This document shows positions 50,528 through 63,026 of a stretch of DNA of 64,000 nt, one piece after another. A program made the position numbers and the translations under genes. The stretch comes from Deltaproteobacteria bacterium. Lineage in GTDB: Bacteria; Myxococcota_A; UBA9160; UBA4427. Location of the stretch: the NCBI GenBank assembly GCA_029261855.1, contig JAJDAN010000021.1, positions 257,923-321,922 of the forward strand, read 5' to 3'. Position 1 is the stretch's first letter. Each line of letters begins with the position of its first letter. Below the pieces are notes generated by a model, which saw only the letters and a list, made by a program, of their open reading frames with translations, had not been told where the DNA came from and did not search any database.

Positions 50528-50881
50528 ATGGAAGCATCCAACCGGCGCTCGGGAATCCTGCGAAAGGCGATCTCGTTCGCGGCCGCCACGGCTCTGGTCG
50601 TGGGATGGGTGGGCCTCGCGGGCGCCCAGGGTCGCAGCATGACCGGCAAAGATTTCCTCGAAGCGAAGAACGCCGATGCGATGACGCTGCAGATCGACGA
50701 CCTGGTCGTACACGTCACGGACGACACGCTCATCTACAACGGCGACGACAACAAGCGGATGAAGTTCGAGTCGATCCCCGACCCCGCCAAGGAATCGGTC
50801 GTCGTGGAGTACTCGGGCCGCGCATCCGGCAAGAACGAGATGATCGCCCGGCGCCTGGTGGTGAAGATCGCGCCTCGATAG
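50528..50881 (+). CDS. Small secreted hypothetical protein
   Basis: 117 residues with a signal peptide ending near GLAGAQG. The mature part is a small beta-barrel pattern (MTLQIDDLVVHVTDDTLIYNG, VVVEYSGRASGKNEMIARRLVV) that resembles OB-like DUF5666-type proteins in layout. Family identity is uncertain. It follows pilY1 on the same strand and is convergent with the histidine kinase. Ribosome site AAGGAG 10 bases upstream. Confidence 0.72.
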   Translation: MEASNRRSGILRKAISFAAATALVVGWVGLAGAQGRSMTGKDFLEAKNADAMTLQIDDLVVHVTDDTLIYNGDDNKRMKFESIPDPAKESVVVEYSGRASGKNEMIARRLVVKIAPR

Positions 50882-50912
50882 GCCCGGCAGCTCGGCGGCC
50901 CTCTCGTCAGCC

Positions 50913-52349
50913 CTAGACGGCGGCCCCGGACGCGGGCAGGTGCAGAACGAAGTTCGCACCTGTCAGGTGTCGGGGCCGTTGGCATTCGAGGCCACCGTTC
51001 ATTTCCTCCGCGAGTCGCAGGGCCGTGGCGAGCCCCAGGCCCGTACCCTCTCCGGGGGGCTTCGTGGTGAAGAACGGATCGAAGATCCGGCGGCGATCCT
51101 CGGGGTCCACCCCCGGTCCGTTGTCTTCGACCGAACAGACGACGGTCCCGGCTTCCTCTCCCGAACGCGCAGCCACAGTCAGCCGCACGCTGGGCGATTC
51201 GACCCGGGCCACGGCATCCGCCGCGTTCAGGACCAGATTCAACAGGATCTGACCGACGACACTCTCATCGGCGACGACCCGAGAGGACCCGGGCGCCCCC
51301 GCGGAGACGACTTCGAAGTCGATATCCGCATAGCGTTCCTGCGCCACCACCAGGGACACGGACTGCTCCGCGGCCTCGGCCAGATCGAATTCCGACGGCG
51401 TCGGCCGCGGGGGGCGGGAGAAGTCGAGCAGCTGGCCCAGGATGCGACGTACGCGTTGACACTGCTCCAGGGCGCGGCCGAGATAGCCGCGGGAACGCTC
51501 CGACAGATCCTCGTCGCGACCCACCAGGTCGAGAAAGGCCAGCACCGCACCCATGGGATTTCCGACCTCGTGCGCAACGCCCGCTGCCAGACGTCCCACC
51601 GAGGCGAGGCGTTCGGAGCGGTCCAGCCCGTCCTGGGCCCGTCGCAGGCTTGCGTTCGCCTCGCGTAGCTCGCTGACCGCCTTCTGCAAGTCGGTGGTCT
51701 GTCGTTCCAGGGCCTCGCTCATGTCGCTGAGCGCCTCGCCCACCTCGACGGCTTCCTGTACGCCGTCTACCGATACGCGCGGGCCGGGCCCATGCTCTTC
51801 GATCGCACGCGCGACCCGCGCCAACTCTCGCAGGGGCAGGACGACCCGCCGGCGAAGCAGGTACCCACCGAGCCAGCCGAAGACCAGCACGTCGACGGCG
51901 AGCAGACTGCAAAGCACCCAGGCCTCCATCGACGGTGGCAGCACGGCCACCGCGACGACGCCCGGCGCCGCGCCGGCAACCGGCTTCGCGAAGCGGATGG
52001 GCTGCCAGGGCCGTCCCGCTTGAAGCAGGGGCCGCTGCTGCAGGCGGGCCTGCACCGCGAGTGCGAGGGATTCCGCGTCGAGAGAGTCCCCGGTCATCGC
52101 ATGGGGAGCGGGCTCCCTGTCGGGCAGCACCCGGAACCAGACGGCCGAGCCGACACTGTCACCCAGCGCGACCGGAAGGGTCTCCGCCTCGGCTGCCAGC
52201 GCGCGCCCCAGGCTCGGAATCAACCGGTCGAGGTGCGCGGCATGGGCCTGCAGGAAGAAGGCCGCCAGGAGCCCGACCGCGGTGGCCATGGCCAGGGCAA
52301 GACTCACGAGGACCTCGGACTGGACGCCTCGTCCCCGCATGGCCCCCAC
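50913..52349 (-). CDS. Additional NtrB-like sensor histidine kinase
   Basis: 478 residues. TM helices near 15-35 and 145-165 flank a periplasmic sensor. A HAMP-like linker and coiled coil (about 165-245) precede the kinase. HisKA has the phospho-accepting histidine in GVAHEVGNPMGAVLAF, and HATPase_c has NLVLNAADAV, DNGPGV, GTGLGLA. It lies 5 bases downstream of pilR on the same strand, in place of pilA in the Myxococcus order. It may phosphorylate PilR or the activator at 40259. Confidence 0.92.
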   Translation of the reverse strand: MGAMRGRGVQSEVLVSLALAMATAVGLLAAFFLQAHAAHLDRLIPSLGRALAAEAETLPVALGDSVGSAVWFRVLPDREPAPHAMTGDSLDAESLALAVQARLQQRPLLQAGRPWQPIRFAKPVAGAAPGVVAVAVLPPSMEAWVLCSLLAVDVLVFGWLGGYLLRRRVVLPLRELARVARAIEEHGPGPRVSVDGVQEAVEVGEALSDMSEALERQTTDLQKAVSELREANASLRRAQDGLDRSERLASVGRLAAGVAHEVGNPMGAVLAFLDLVGRDEDLSERSRGYLGRALEQCQRVRRILGQLLDFSRPPRPTPSEFDLAEAAEQSVSLVVAQERYADIDFEVVSAGAPGSSRVVADESVVGQILLNLVLNAADAVARVESPSVRLTVAARSGEEAGTVVCSVEDNGPGVDPEDRRRIFDPFFTTKPPGEGTGLGLATALRLAEEMNGGLECQRPRHLTGANFVLHLPASGAAV

Positions 52350-52354
52350 CCTGT

Positions 52355-53733
<1,379 letters not shown>

Positions 53734-53737
<4 letters not shown>

Positions 53738-55494
53738 CTTCCTGCCTCCACCTTCCCGGACGCCGCCTGCGCGACCTCCGGCATCGATACGCGGAACACG
53801 GTTCCCCGCCCCGGCTCGCTCTGTACCTGCAACATGCCTCCGTGGCTCTCGATGATCCGGTGCACCGTGGACAACCCCAATCCGGAGCCCTGCTTCTTCG
53901 TGGTGAAGAAGGGCTCGAAGATTTGATCCTGGACTTCGAAGGGGATGCCGACGCCGGTGTCCGACACGACGATTTCGACCCAGCGCGGCGCAGCTCCGCC
54001 GTGACGGGTCACCCCCCCATCTGCGTTTCGGCGGGATCCCGCACGCGCTTGAGGCAGCTCCCGGGACACCGCGGCGACGGACACCCGCAGCTCCCCGCCC
54101 TCGGGCATGGCCTGCACCCCATTCACGAACAGGTTCCACAGGACCTGCTTCAGCTGGTCCGGATCCACCTCGGCAACCCCATCCTGCGACAGGTCGAGCC
54201 GCAAGCGGACCGAGTCCGGCAAGGACGACTCGAAGAGCTTCACGACGTCCCCCACCAGGTCGCTCACCACGACCGACTGGGTGCACGGCGGGCGCGGACG
54301 GGCGAAGTGCAGGAAGTCCTGGATGAGATCTCCCAGCCGATGCGCCTCGCGTACGGCGATCCCCATCAGGCGTTCCCTCTCCGGATCCACCTCGTCGTCC
54401 TTCATCCCCGTCCGCAACACCTGGACGGACCCGGAGATGGCGGCCAGTGGATTGCGGATCTCGTGGGCCATCTTCGCGGCCAGCTCTCCCACCGCGGCGA
54501 GGCGCTCGGAACGTCGCAGCTGCCCTTCCATCTCAACGACTTCGGTGACGTCCTGGAAGATCAGGACATGCCCCGCTTCGGCGCCGTCCTCGTCCCACAG
54601 GATCGATCCGGCGAGTCCGAGATGGATCTCGTCCCCGGCCCGGTTCGTGAAGCGCATCCGGGCCCGCTGGGGCGCGTCACTCGCGCGCTCTTCCCGGGGC
54701 GCCATCGCGAGTTCTGCGACGCCGGGGATCAGCTCGTCCACGTGATGTCCGAGCGCTTCCGTGGCCGCGATGCCGGTGATCTGTTCGGCCTCGGGATTGA
54801 AGTAGGTGACGCAGCCCCGGCGGTCCGTCGTCGCGAGGCCGCTCATGATGCTCTCGACGGTGCGTTCGTGGAGATTCCGCAGCCGGATCAGGTCGTCGGT
54901 ACGGCGGCCCAGAGCCTCACCGGTGCGGTGCAGCTCGCGCGACAGCATGCTCGCGAGCGCGCCGACGAGGAACAGCGCACCGACATGAACGCCCCAGGTG
55001 GCGGCCAGGGTCTCTCCCGACGGCGCACCGCCCTGCTTCCAACCGACGACGAGAACCGCTCCGTAGCAGCACGCGCTGAGGGTCGCGGCACCGAAGGCGC
55101 CCCAACGTTCGAACAGCAGGGCGCCGTAGACGGTGACGAGCACGTACAGGAAGGCGAAGAGCGAGCCGTAGCCCCCCGAGAAGTGCACCAGGGCGGTCAC
55201 GATGCCCACGTCGAGCGCGATCTGGATGGTGGCGAAGCGACTCAGGGAACGCAGGCGACGCACCAGCGTCGCGGAGATGGCGGTCGCACCAAAGGCCAGC
55301 GCCACCGTCCAGAAGAGGCCGGTGAGCGCCTCCTCCGACATCTCACCGCTCGGCCCCTGGAGACCGGCGGCGATGCCGAAGCTGACCCCCGTCAACACGA
55401 AGCGCCCCAGCAACAACTGCTCGGCGCGACGCCGGGCCGGTTGGCCGAGCTCCGCCACGACTTCCGAGTCGCGCAGCCCTCCGCCGCCCGTCAC
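53734..55494 (-). CDS. pilS: Sensor histidine kinase PilS
   Basis: 586 residues starting at GTG. Six or so TM helices in the first 190 residues form the PilS membrane domain, followed by a PAS domain (about 210-320, LATTDRRGCVTYFNPEAEQITG). HisKA has the histidine in KMAHEIRNPLAAISGS, then HATPase_c (NLFVNGVQAMPEGG, DTGVGIP, GSGLGLST). A glycine/arginine-rich insert between N and G1 boxes (REL..GSRRNADGG) is unusual. Phosphorylates PilR. Follows pilC by 19 bases. Confidence 0.94.
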
Positions 55495-55513
55495 CCGATC
55501 TCCCTTGCGACGA

Positions 55514-56725
55514 TCAGCCGATGGTGTCGGCGATGGTGAAGATCGGCAGGTACATGGCGATCAGGATCGAGCCGATCGCGCCGCCCATGAAGACCATCAG
55601 CAGCGGCTCCATCATGGACGTGAGCGCCGCGACCGCCACATCGACTTCGTCGTCGTAGAAGTCGGCGATCTTGTTGAGCATCACCTCCATGTTGCCGGTC
55701 TCTTCACCGACGGAGATCATCTGCACCATCATGCCGGGGAAGACCTTCGATTCCTGCAGGGGCTCCGCGATCGTCTTGCCCTCGGAGATCGAAGCTCGGG
55801 TTTCCTGCAGCTCCTCCTCGATGATCATGTTTCCCGCCGTCTTCGCGACGATGTCGAGGGCATCGAGGATCGGCACACCGGAAGCGATCATCGTTCCCAG
55901 CGTCCGGGTGAAGCGCGCCACGGCCACCTTCTTGATGATGTTGCCGAAGAGTGGCAGATAGAGCTTGATCCGATCGGCCTGGTAGCGATACGCCTCACTC
56001 CGAGCCCGCGCTTGGGAATGCGAGATGACGATCGCCGTGATGATCGCGATGCAGTACAGGACGTTGGCCTGCATCCAGTCGGACAGGGAGATCACCATCT
56101 GGGTCGGGCCGGGCAAGGTGCCGCCGAAGTCCGCGAACATGTTGGCGAAGACCGGGATCACCTTGACCAGCAGCAAGACGACGACGCCGATGGCGATCGT
56201 ACTCACCGTGACCGGATAGACCATCGCGCCCTTGAACTGGCGCGCGAGCTTGTCTGCCTTCTCGAGCTGAATGGCCAGGCGGTTGAGGATCGTGTCGAGA
56301 ATACCGCCGACCTCGCCTGCCGCGACCAGGTTGACGTAGAGATCGTCGAAGATCTTCGGGTGCTTGCCCAGGGACTCGGCGAAGGTCGAGCCGGACTCGA
56401 CATCGTTCCGCACCTCGCGGATGACCCGCGCCAGGGTGGGATTTTCGGTCTGGTCCCCGAGGATCTGCAGGCACTGCACCAGGGGCAGACCGGCGTCGAT
56501 CATCACGGCGAACTGACGCGTGAAGATCACGAGGTCCTTGGTCTTCGCCTTCTTCTGCAGGAAGGTGAAGATCTCCTCCACGTCCTTCGGCTTCAGCTTG
56601 ACCTTGGTGGGCAGGATGCCCTGGGAACGCAGCTGCGCCGTGACGGCCGCCTCGTTCCCAGCCTCGAGGGCGCCCTTCTTCTTGGCGCCATCCCGCGTTC
56701 TGCCGGTCCAGTTGTAGATGGGCAT
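55514..56725 (-). CDS. pilC: Type IV pilus inner-membrane platform protein PilC
   Basis: 403 residues with two GspF/T2SSF repeats (about 65-190 and 270-395) and three TM helices. The N-terminus MPIYNWTGRTRDGAKKKG and the AVMIDAGLPLVQCLQIL helix are typical. It anchors the motor ATPases PilB and PilT. ATG with a GAGGGG site. It lies 12 bases after pilT. Confidence 0.97.
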   Translation of the reverse strand: MPIYNWTGRTRDGAKKKGALEAGNEAAVTAQLRSQGILPTKVKLKPKDVEEIFTFLQKKAKTKDLVIFTRQFAVMIDAGLPLVQCLQILGDQTENPTLARVIREVRNDVESGSTFAESLGKHPKIFDDLYVNLVAAGEVGGILDTILNRLAIQLEKADKLARQFKGAMVYPVTVSTIAIGVVVLLLVKVIPVFANMFADFGGTLPGPTQMVISLSDWMQANVLYCIAIITAIVISHSQARARSEAYRYQADRIKLYLPLFGNIIKKVAVARFTRTLGTMIASGVPILDALDIVAKTAGNMIIEEELQETRASISEGKTIAEPLQESKVFPGMMVQMISVGEETGNMEVMLNKIADFYDDEVDVAVAALTSMMEPLLMVFMGGAIGSILIAMYLPIFTIADTIG

Positions 56726-56737
56726 GTTGGTCCCCTC

Positions 56738-57820
56738 TTACGACGCCGTGGCCCGCGGGCCCTGCGTGATCAGTGTCTTCAGCTCGTCGACGTCGGGGCT
56801 GCGTCCCATCGCGTCGTCGAGACTTACGAGTCGTCGTTGGACCAGGCCCGCCAGGGACTGGTTCATGGTCTGCATGCCGAACTTCGACTGACCCACCTGC
56901 ATCGACGAATAGAGCTGGTGGATCTTGTCCTCGCGAATCAGATTGCGGATCGCCTGGTTCGGCACCATGCACTCGATCGAGAGCACGCGGCCGGGCCCGT
57001 TGGCCCGCGGCATCAGCGCCTGGCACATCACCCCTTCGAGCACGAAGGAAAGCTGCTGTCGGATCTGCGACTGCTGATACGGCGGGAATACGTCGACGAT
57101 GCGGTTGATGGTCTGGACGGCGGAGTTGGTATGGAGCGTTGCGAACGCGAGGTGGCCGGTCTCGGCGACGGTCAACGCCGCCTCGATGGTCTCGAGGTCG
57201 CGGAGCTCGCCAATGAGCACGATGTCCGGGTCCTGGCGCAGGATGTACTTGAGCGCCGCCTTGAAGTTGTTGGTGTCCGCGCCGACCTCGCGCTGGTTCA
57301 CCACGCAGCCCTTGTGGGGGTGCAGGTACTCGATGGGGTCCTCGATCGTGACGATGTGCTCGTTGCGATCCGTGTTGATCCGGTCGATGATCGACGCCAG
57401 GGTCGTGGACTTGCCGGACCCGGTCGGTCCCGTAACGAGGATCAGACCGCGCGGCTTGCGAGAGAGCTCGGTCACCACCGGGGGCAGGTTCAGCTCTTCG
57501 AAGGTCAGGATCTTGAAGGGGATCGCCCGGAAGGCGCCTGCCACGTTCCCTCGTTGCACGAAGATGTTGCCCCGGAAGCGGGACAGCTTCTGCACGCTGA
57601 ACGAGAGATCGAGCTCGTTGGTTTCCTCGAAGCGGTGCTTCTGTGCGTCCGTCAGCACCGAATAGCAGAGCTGCTTCGTCTCCTGGGGCGACATCGGCGG
57701 CATCTTGAGCGGATGCAGCTTGCCGTCGATCCGGAGCTGGGGCGCCGTGCCCGTGGTGATGTGAAGGTCGCTCGCGCCCTTCTCGATCATCGCCTTGAGC
57801 AACTGGTGCATGTTGGCCAT
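56738..57820 (-). CDS. pilT: Pilus retraction ATPase PilT
   Basis: 360 residues. Walker A GPTGSGKST, Asp box TIEDPIEYLH, Walker B LIGELRDLETIEAAL and His box TGHLAFATLHTN are all intact. The end AIRNLIREDKIHQLYSSMQ is the AIRNLIRE motif of true PilT. A hexameric motor that depolymerises the pilus. It follows pilB by 20 bases. Confidence 0.97.
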   Translation of the reverse strand: MANMHQLLKAMIEKGASDLHITTGTAPQLRIDGKLHPLKMPPMSPQETKQLCYSVLTDAQKHRFEETNELDLSFSVQKLSRFRGNIFVQRGNVAGAFRAIPFKILTFEELNLPPVVTELSRKPRGLILVTGPTGSGKSTTLASIIDRINTDRNEHIVTIEDPIEYLHPHKGCVVNQREVGADTNNFKAALKYILRQDPDIVLIGELRDLETIEAALTVAETGHLAFATLHTNSAVQTINRIVDVFPPYQQSQIRQQLSFVLEGVMCQALMPRANGPGRVLSIECMVPNQAIRNLIREDKIHQLYSSMQVGQSKFGMQTMNQSLAGLVQRRLVSLDDAMGRSPDVDELKTLITQGPRATAS

Positions 57821-57840
57821 GGAACTGCTTCTCCGCCGCT

Positions 57841-59544
<1,704 letters not shown>

Positions 59545-59656
59545 GGGTTCCCCCCCCAACACCCTGGGGCCAGTCCGACGCACAGCCGGCCGGCCCGAGG
59601 GCAGAAAAGCCTCGTAATCTCGACCAGATATCGGCCTGCCGCTGGGGGATCTTTAC

Positions 59657-59695
59657 CCGGGCGCCGGCACATCACGGGTGCGCAACGGCGCCCGG
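59657..59695 (-). terminator. Possible terminator between flippase-like gene and pilB
   Basis: CCGGGCGCCG and CGGCGCCCGG form a perfect 10-base stem with a 19-base loop in the gap before pilB on the minus strand. No U-tract follows. It could end the ribF unit or lie in the pilB leader. Confidence 0.35.
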
Positions 59696-59719
59696 CAGGG
59701 CGCCGGGGCTGCTGGCGAA

Positions 59720-60865
59720 TCAGTCGCGCGGGGCTGCCACAAGGGTCTCGGGCACGCGCGCACCGCGGGTGAGATCGGAGAGGCTGGTTCCCCCCGCGCG
59801 CATCACGACGAGGCCTGCGGCGGTCAGCGTGACCCAGAATACGAACCAGACCAGCAGGCCCAGGGCGAGCGCCGTCGCCGACGGCACGCCGAACTGCTCG
59901 AGCACGGTCTTGAAGGCCAGCTGGTAGGTGCCGAAGAAACCGGGCGCCGAGGGAATCGCCACGGCCACGCCCACGGCGCCCAGGGCGATGTACGAGACGA
60001 CGATCATCCGGGTCATCGACCCCAGATCGATCCCGAATGCCAGAAAGCCGGCGAGCATCGGCAGCATCGAGAAGAGGATCCAGATCATCGCCGAGTGGAA
60101 CGCGATCCAGAAGAGGTGACGTCCGCCACTGAGGGCACCCAGCCCCTGGATGAAGTTCCGGAGCAGTCTGCCGACGAGCACCGAGATACGGTCCGGAAAG
60201 GGCCGCAAGAACCAGCCCGTCAGGCGGATCATCGTCTCGGGCGCGACGCGCAACAGGATCAGCCCGACCAGGGGGACCAGGGCTGCGGGCAGCAACAGGA
60301 TCGCGCCCCGCGAGAGGAACTGGCTCTCCGCCTGCCCCGCGCCCGCGAACGAGAGCGCACCAAATGCCAGCAGAACGACGGCAACGACATCGATCACGCG
60401 CTCGAGTACGACCGTCCCGAACAGCGCGGAAGCACTGACCCCGCTCTCCTTCGCGACGTACCAGGCGCGAACGACCTCACCGATGCGGAGCGGAACGAGG
60501 TTGTTGACCATGAAGCCGATCACGACGCCCCGCGCCAGCAGGCTGCGATCGACGGGAGCGATGGGATTCGTCAGATGACGCCAGCGAAGTCCGCGGAAGT
60601 AGACGGCGCCGAGATACGCGGGGATCGAGATGGCCAGCAGCACAGGCAGGTTGGCGTCGGCCATGGCGCGACCCACTTCACCGAGCGGAATCCCGCGCAC
60701 CGCGAACGCGAAGGCCACCACGGTGATCGCGAGACCGACCAGTACGCGCCAGTCGCGCCAGGCCGGGGTTCGACGGCGCGCCGGATCCGTCGCGCCCGGA
60801 GCAGCCCCGAGCACCACCTCCTCGACCAGGTCGGGGCGGTCTCGTGAATTCGGCGGCGGGCTCAC
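59720..60865 (-). CDS. LPG-synthase TM domain (UPF0104/AglD-like) membrane protein
   Basis: 381 residues with about seven or eight TM helices and the LPG_synthase_TM family pattern (VIGFMVNNLVPLRIGEVVRAWYVAKESG near residue 115). This motif is the conserved core of MprF-like and AglD-like flippases. It lacks the C-terminal catalytic aminoacyl-transfer domain, so it is probably a lipid flippase or an unassigned relative. Begins at GTG overlapping the ribF stop. Confidence 0.88.
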   Translation of the reverse strand: MSPPPNSRDRPDLVEEVVLGAAPGATDPARRRTPAWRDWRVLVGLAITVVAFAFAVRGIPLGEVGRAMADANLPVLLAISIPAYLGAVYFRGLRWRHLTNPIAPVDRSLLARGVVIGFMVNNLVPLRIGEVVRAWYVAKESGVSASALFGTVVLERVIDVVAVVLLAFGALSFAGAGQAESQFLSRGAILLLPAALVPLVGLILLRVAPETMIRLTGWFLRPFPDRISVLVGRLLRNFIQGLGALSGGRHLFWIAFHSAMIWILFSMLPMLAGFLAFGIDLGSMTRMIVVSYIALGAVGVAVAIPSAPGFFGTYQLAFKTVLEQFGVPSATALALGLLVWFVFWVTLTAAGLVVMRAGGTSLSDLTRGARVPETLVAAPRD

Positions 60866-61812
60866 TGGGATCCGAGCCAGCGCCGGGCCTCGGCCACGTC
60901 TCGCTGGATCTGCTCCTTGAGGGCGTCAGGCCCGTCGAACTTCTTCTCCGCCCGCAGTCGCCGTTCGAAGCTGAGATCGATGCAGCGTCCGTAGACGTCA
61001 CCCTCGAAATCGATCAGATGCGCCTCGGCGACGAAGCCCATGCCGTCTCCGAAGGTGGGGCGCATGCCGACGTTGGTGACCGTCGGGACCTCGCTGCCCC
61101 GACTCGGGTCCCCTTCGTCGACGAATCGGGTCCAGCCCGCATAGACGCCGGCCTCAGGCAGCACCTCGTTCTGGGGTGCGAGGTTCGCTGTCGGGAAGCC
61201 GAGAGTGCGGCCCCGCCGCTGGCCTGCCACCACCGTGCCCCGAACCCGGAAAGGACGGCCCAGGAGTCGGCCGGCTTCGACCACCTCGCCCTGCCCCACC
61301 AGCTCGCGGATCCGCGTCGAGTTGACGTCCCGGCCGTCGATGGTCACTTCGGGGAAGATCGTCACGGAGAAGCCGAGTCGCGGACCCGTTTCGGTCAGCA
61401 GCCGCATCGAGCCTTCCCGGTCGCGTCCAAAGTGGAAGTCGTAGCCCACGTAGACTTCCATCGGTCGGATCCGACGGTGGATGTACTCCCCGACGAAGGT
61501 CTTCGGTTCGAGCTCGGCGAACTCGCGGTCGAAGGGCTCGACGATGACCACGTCGATGCCCATCTCCTCGAGCAACTCGAGCTTCTGGTCCAGCGTCGTC
61601 AGCAGGCGCGGCGCGCTGTCGGGCTGCAGCACCTTTCGCGGATGCGGCTCGAAGGTGAAGACCACGGCTTCGCCGCCCAGATCCCGCGCCCGACCGAGGA
61701 CGGTCTTCATGATCGCCCGGTGTCCGACGTGCAAGCCGTCGAAGTTTCCGATGGTGAGAACGGGTCGGCGCAGCTCGCGTTTGAGCGCGGCGGTTCCGTG
61801 AACGGCTTCCAA
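60862..61812 (-). CDS. ribF: Bifunctional riboflavin kinase / FMN adenylyltransferase
   Basis: 316 residues. N-terminal FAD synthetase with LTIGNFDGLHVGHRAIM (HxGH nucleotidyl-transfer motif) and RIRELVGQGEV (ISSTxxR-like motif, here NSTRIREL). C-terminal riboflavin kinase with GRTLGFPTANL (TxN). Makes FMN and FAD. It is divergent from the LptF/LptG-like gene and overlaps the next gene by GTGA. Confidence 0.96.
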   Translation of the reverse strand: MEAVHGTAALKRELRRPVLTIGNFDGLHVGHRAIMKTVLGRARDLGGEAVVFTFEPHPRKVLQPDSAPRLLTTLDQKLELLEEMGIDVVIVEPFDREFAELEPKTFVGEYIHRRIRPMEVYVGYDFHFGRDREGSMRLLTETGPRLGFSVTIFPEVTIDGRDVNSTRIRELVGQGEVVEAGRLLGRPFRVRGTVVAGQRRGRTLGFPTANLAPQNEVLPEAGVYAGWTRFVDEGDPSRGSEVPTVTNVGMRPTFGDGMGFVAEAHLIDFEGDVYGRCIDLSFERRLRAEKKFDGPDALKEQIQRDVAEARRWLGSQ

Positions 61813-61844
61813 AAGTGGAGACTCCCCCGTGCTAAGCTGCGCGC

Positions 61845-62930
61845 GTGCGCATCCTCACGCGCTACCTGGTCGCACGCTTCCTCGGCTTCTTCGCCGCCTT
61901 CTTCATCGTCTCGACCGTTACGATCGCCATCGTCGAGATGATGCTCAACCTCGGTGACATGTTGCGGGGTGACGGCGGACTGTCCGACATCTCCAGCTAC
62001 CTGCTTCTCCGCCTGCCCGCCTATTACCTGCGCGACCTCGTGCCCATCGTCGGCTTCGCTGCCGCCTTCTTCACGTTGGGAACCGCGGGTCGCTGGCTCG
62101 AGCTGCTGGCCGCCAAGGCCGGCGGTCTCTCGCCCCAACGCATGTCGGCCCCCCTGCTCGTCACGGCCCTGTTCCTGACGGTCGTCACCTTCTTCCTCAA
62201 CGAGACCTGGGTGCTCGATGCCAGCCGCCGCTGGGATCAACGCGACGAACTCAGCAACCCCATCCGCTTTCGAGAGGGCTCGTTCTGGTACCAGCGCGGA
62301 CGCACGATATACAACATCGCCGACGCTGACCGAGCCACGAACACCCTGCGGGGAGTGCGCATCTTCGAGCTCGACGAGCGCGGCCGCCTGATGCGGAGCA
62401 TCGAGGCGCCCACCGCCACCCTCGACGCGTCCGACCACTTCGTCTTCCAGGCGCCGCGAGTCCGCCGCTTCGACCCCGTCGACCGCGCCCGCGCGCCCGA
62501 CATCGAGGACCACCTCGAGGCCGCGTCCCTGTCGCTGCAGGACGAGAGCGGTGGAGCGCTCATGAACGCGGACCTGTCCACACTCTCGGTCCGCGAGCTG
62601 TCCCAGGTGATCGGCCAGCAGGCGGCCGCGGGCGAGCCCGCAGCGAGGCCGCGCGCTCTCCTGAGCGCGCGACTCGCCGAGCCCTGGGTGGTCCTGCTCT
62701 TCGTGCTCGTCGCCGTTCCGTTCGGTGTCCGCGCTGAACGCGGCGGTAGCCAGGGAATGACCGTCGGCGCGCTGTACGGGATGGCTGGGGTCACCGCCTT
62801 CTTCGCGCTGCGCAGCCTCGTCGGCACCCTGACGAGCAGCGGCCTGCTCCCTCCGGTGCCGGGCCCCTGGGTGCTTCTCGCCGTCTTCGGCGCGGCCGGC
62901 ACCTGGCGCTACGCGAGGATGCCCTCTTAG
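61845..62930 (+). CDS. LptF/LptG family permease
   Basis: 361 residues. Six TM helices in 3+3 arrangement with a beta-jellyroll periplasmic domain (about 130-265). The N-terminal MRILTRYLVARFLGFFAAFFIVSTV and the LRLPAYYLRDLVPIVGFAAAFFTLG segment are typical of LptF/LptG. These carry LPS from the inner membrane with LptB. Which of the two it is cannot be told here, because its partner is not in the window. It starts at GTG or the equivalent at 61845 and is divergent from ribF. Confidence 0.9.
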   Translation: MRILTRYLVARFLGFFAAFFIVSTVTIAIVEMMLNLGDMLRGDGGLSDISSYLLLRLPAYYLRDLVPIVGFAAAFFTLGTAGRWLELLAAKAGGLSPQRMSAPLLVTALFLTVVTFFLNETWVLDASRRWDQRDELSNPIRFREGSFWYQRGRTIYNIADADRATNTLRGVRIFELDERGRLMRSIEAPTATLDASDHFVFQAPRVRRFDPVDRARAPDIEDHLEAASLSLQDESGGALMNADLSTLSVRELSQVIGQQAAAGEPAARPRALLSARLAEPWVVLLFVLVAVPFGVRAERGGSQGMTVGALYGMAGVTAFFALRSLVGTLTSSGLLPPVPGPWVLLAVFGAAGTWRYARMPS

Positions 62931-63026
62931 GACGGTACTCGTTCGGATGTAGGCTTGGGTGTAACCCTCGAGTCGGCATCGACATCGATTGCTTCGACCT
63001 GGCTCGAACAGTGGGAGCACCGCGCG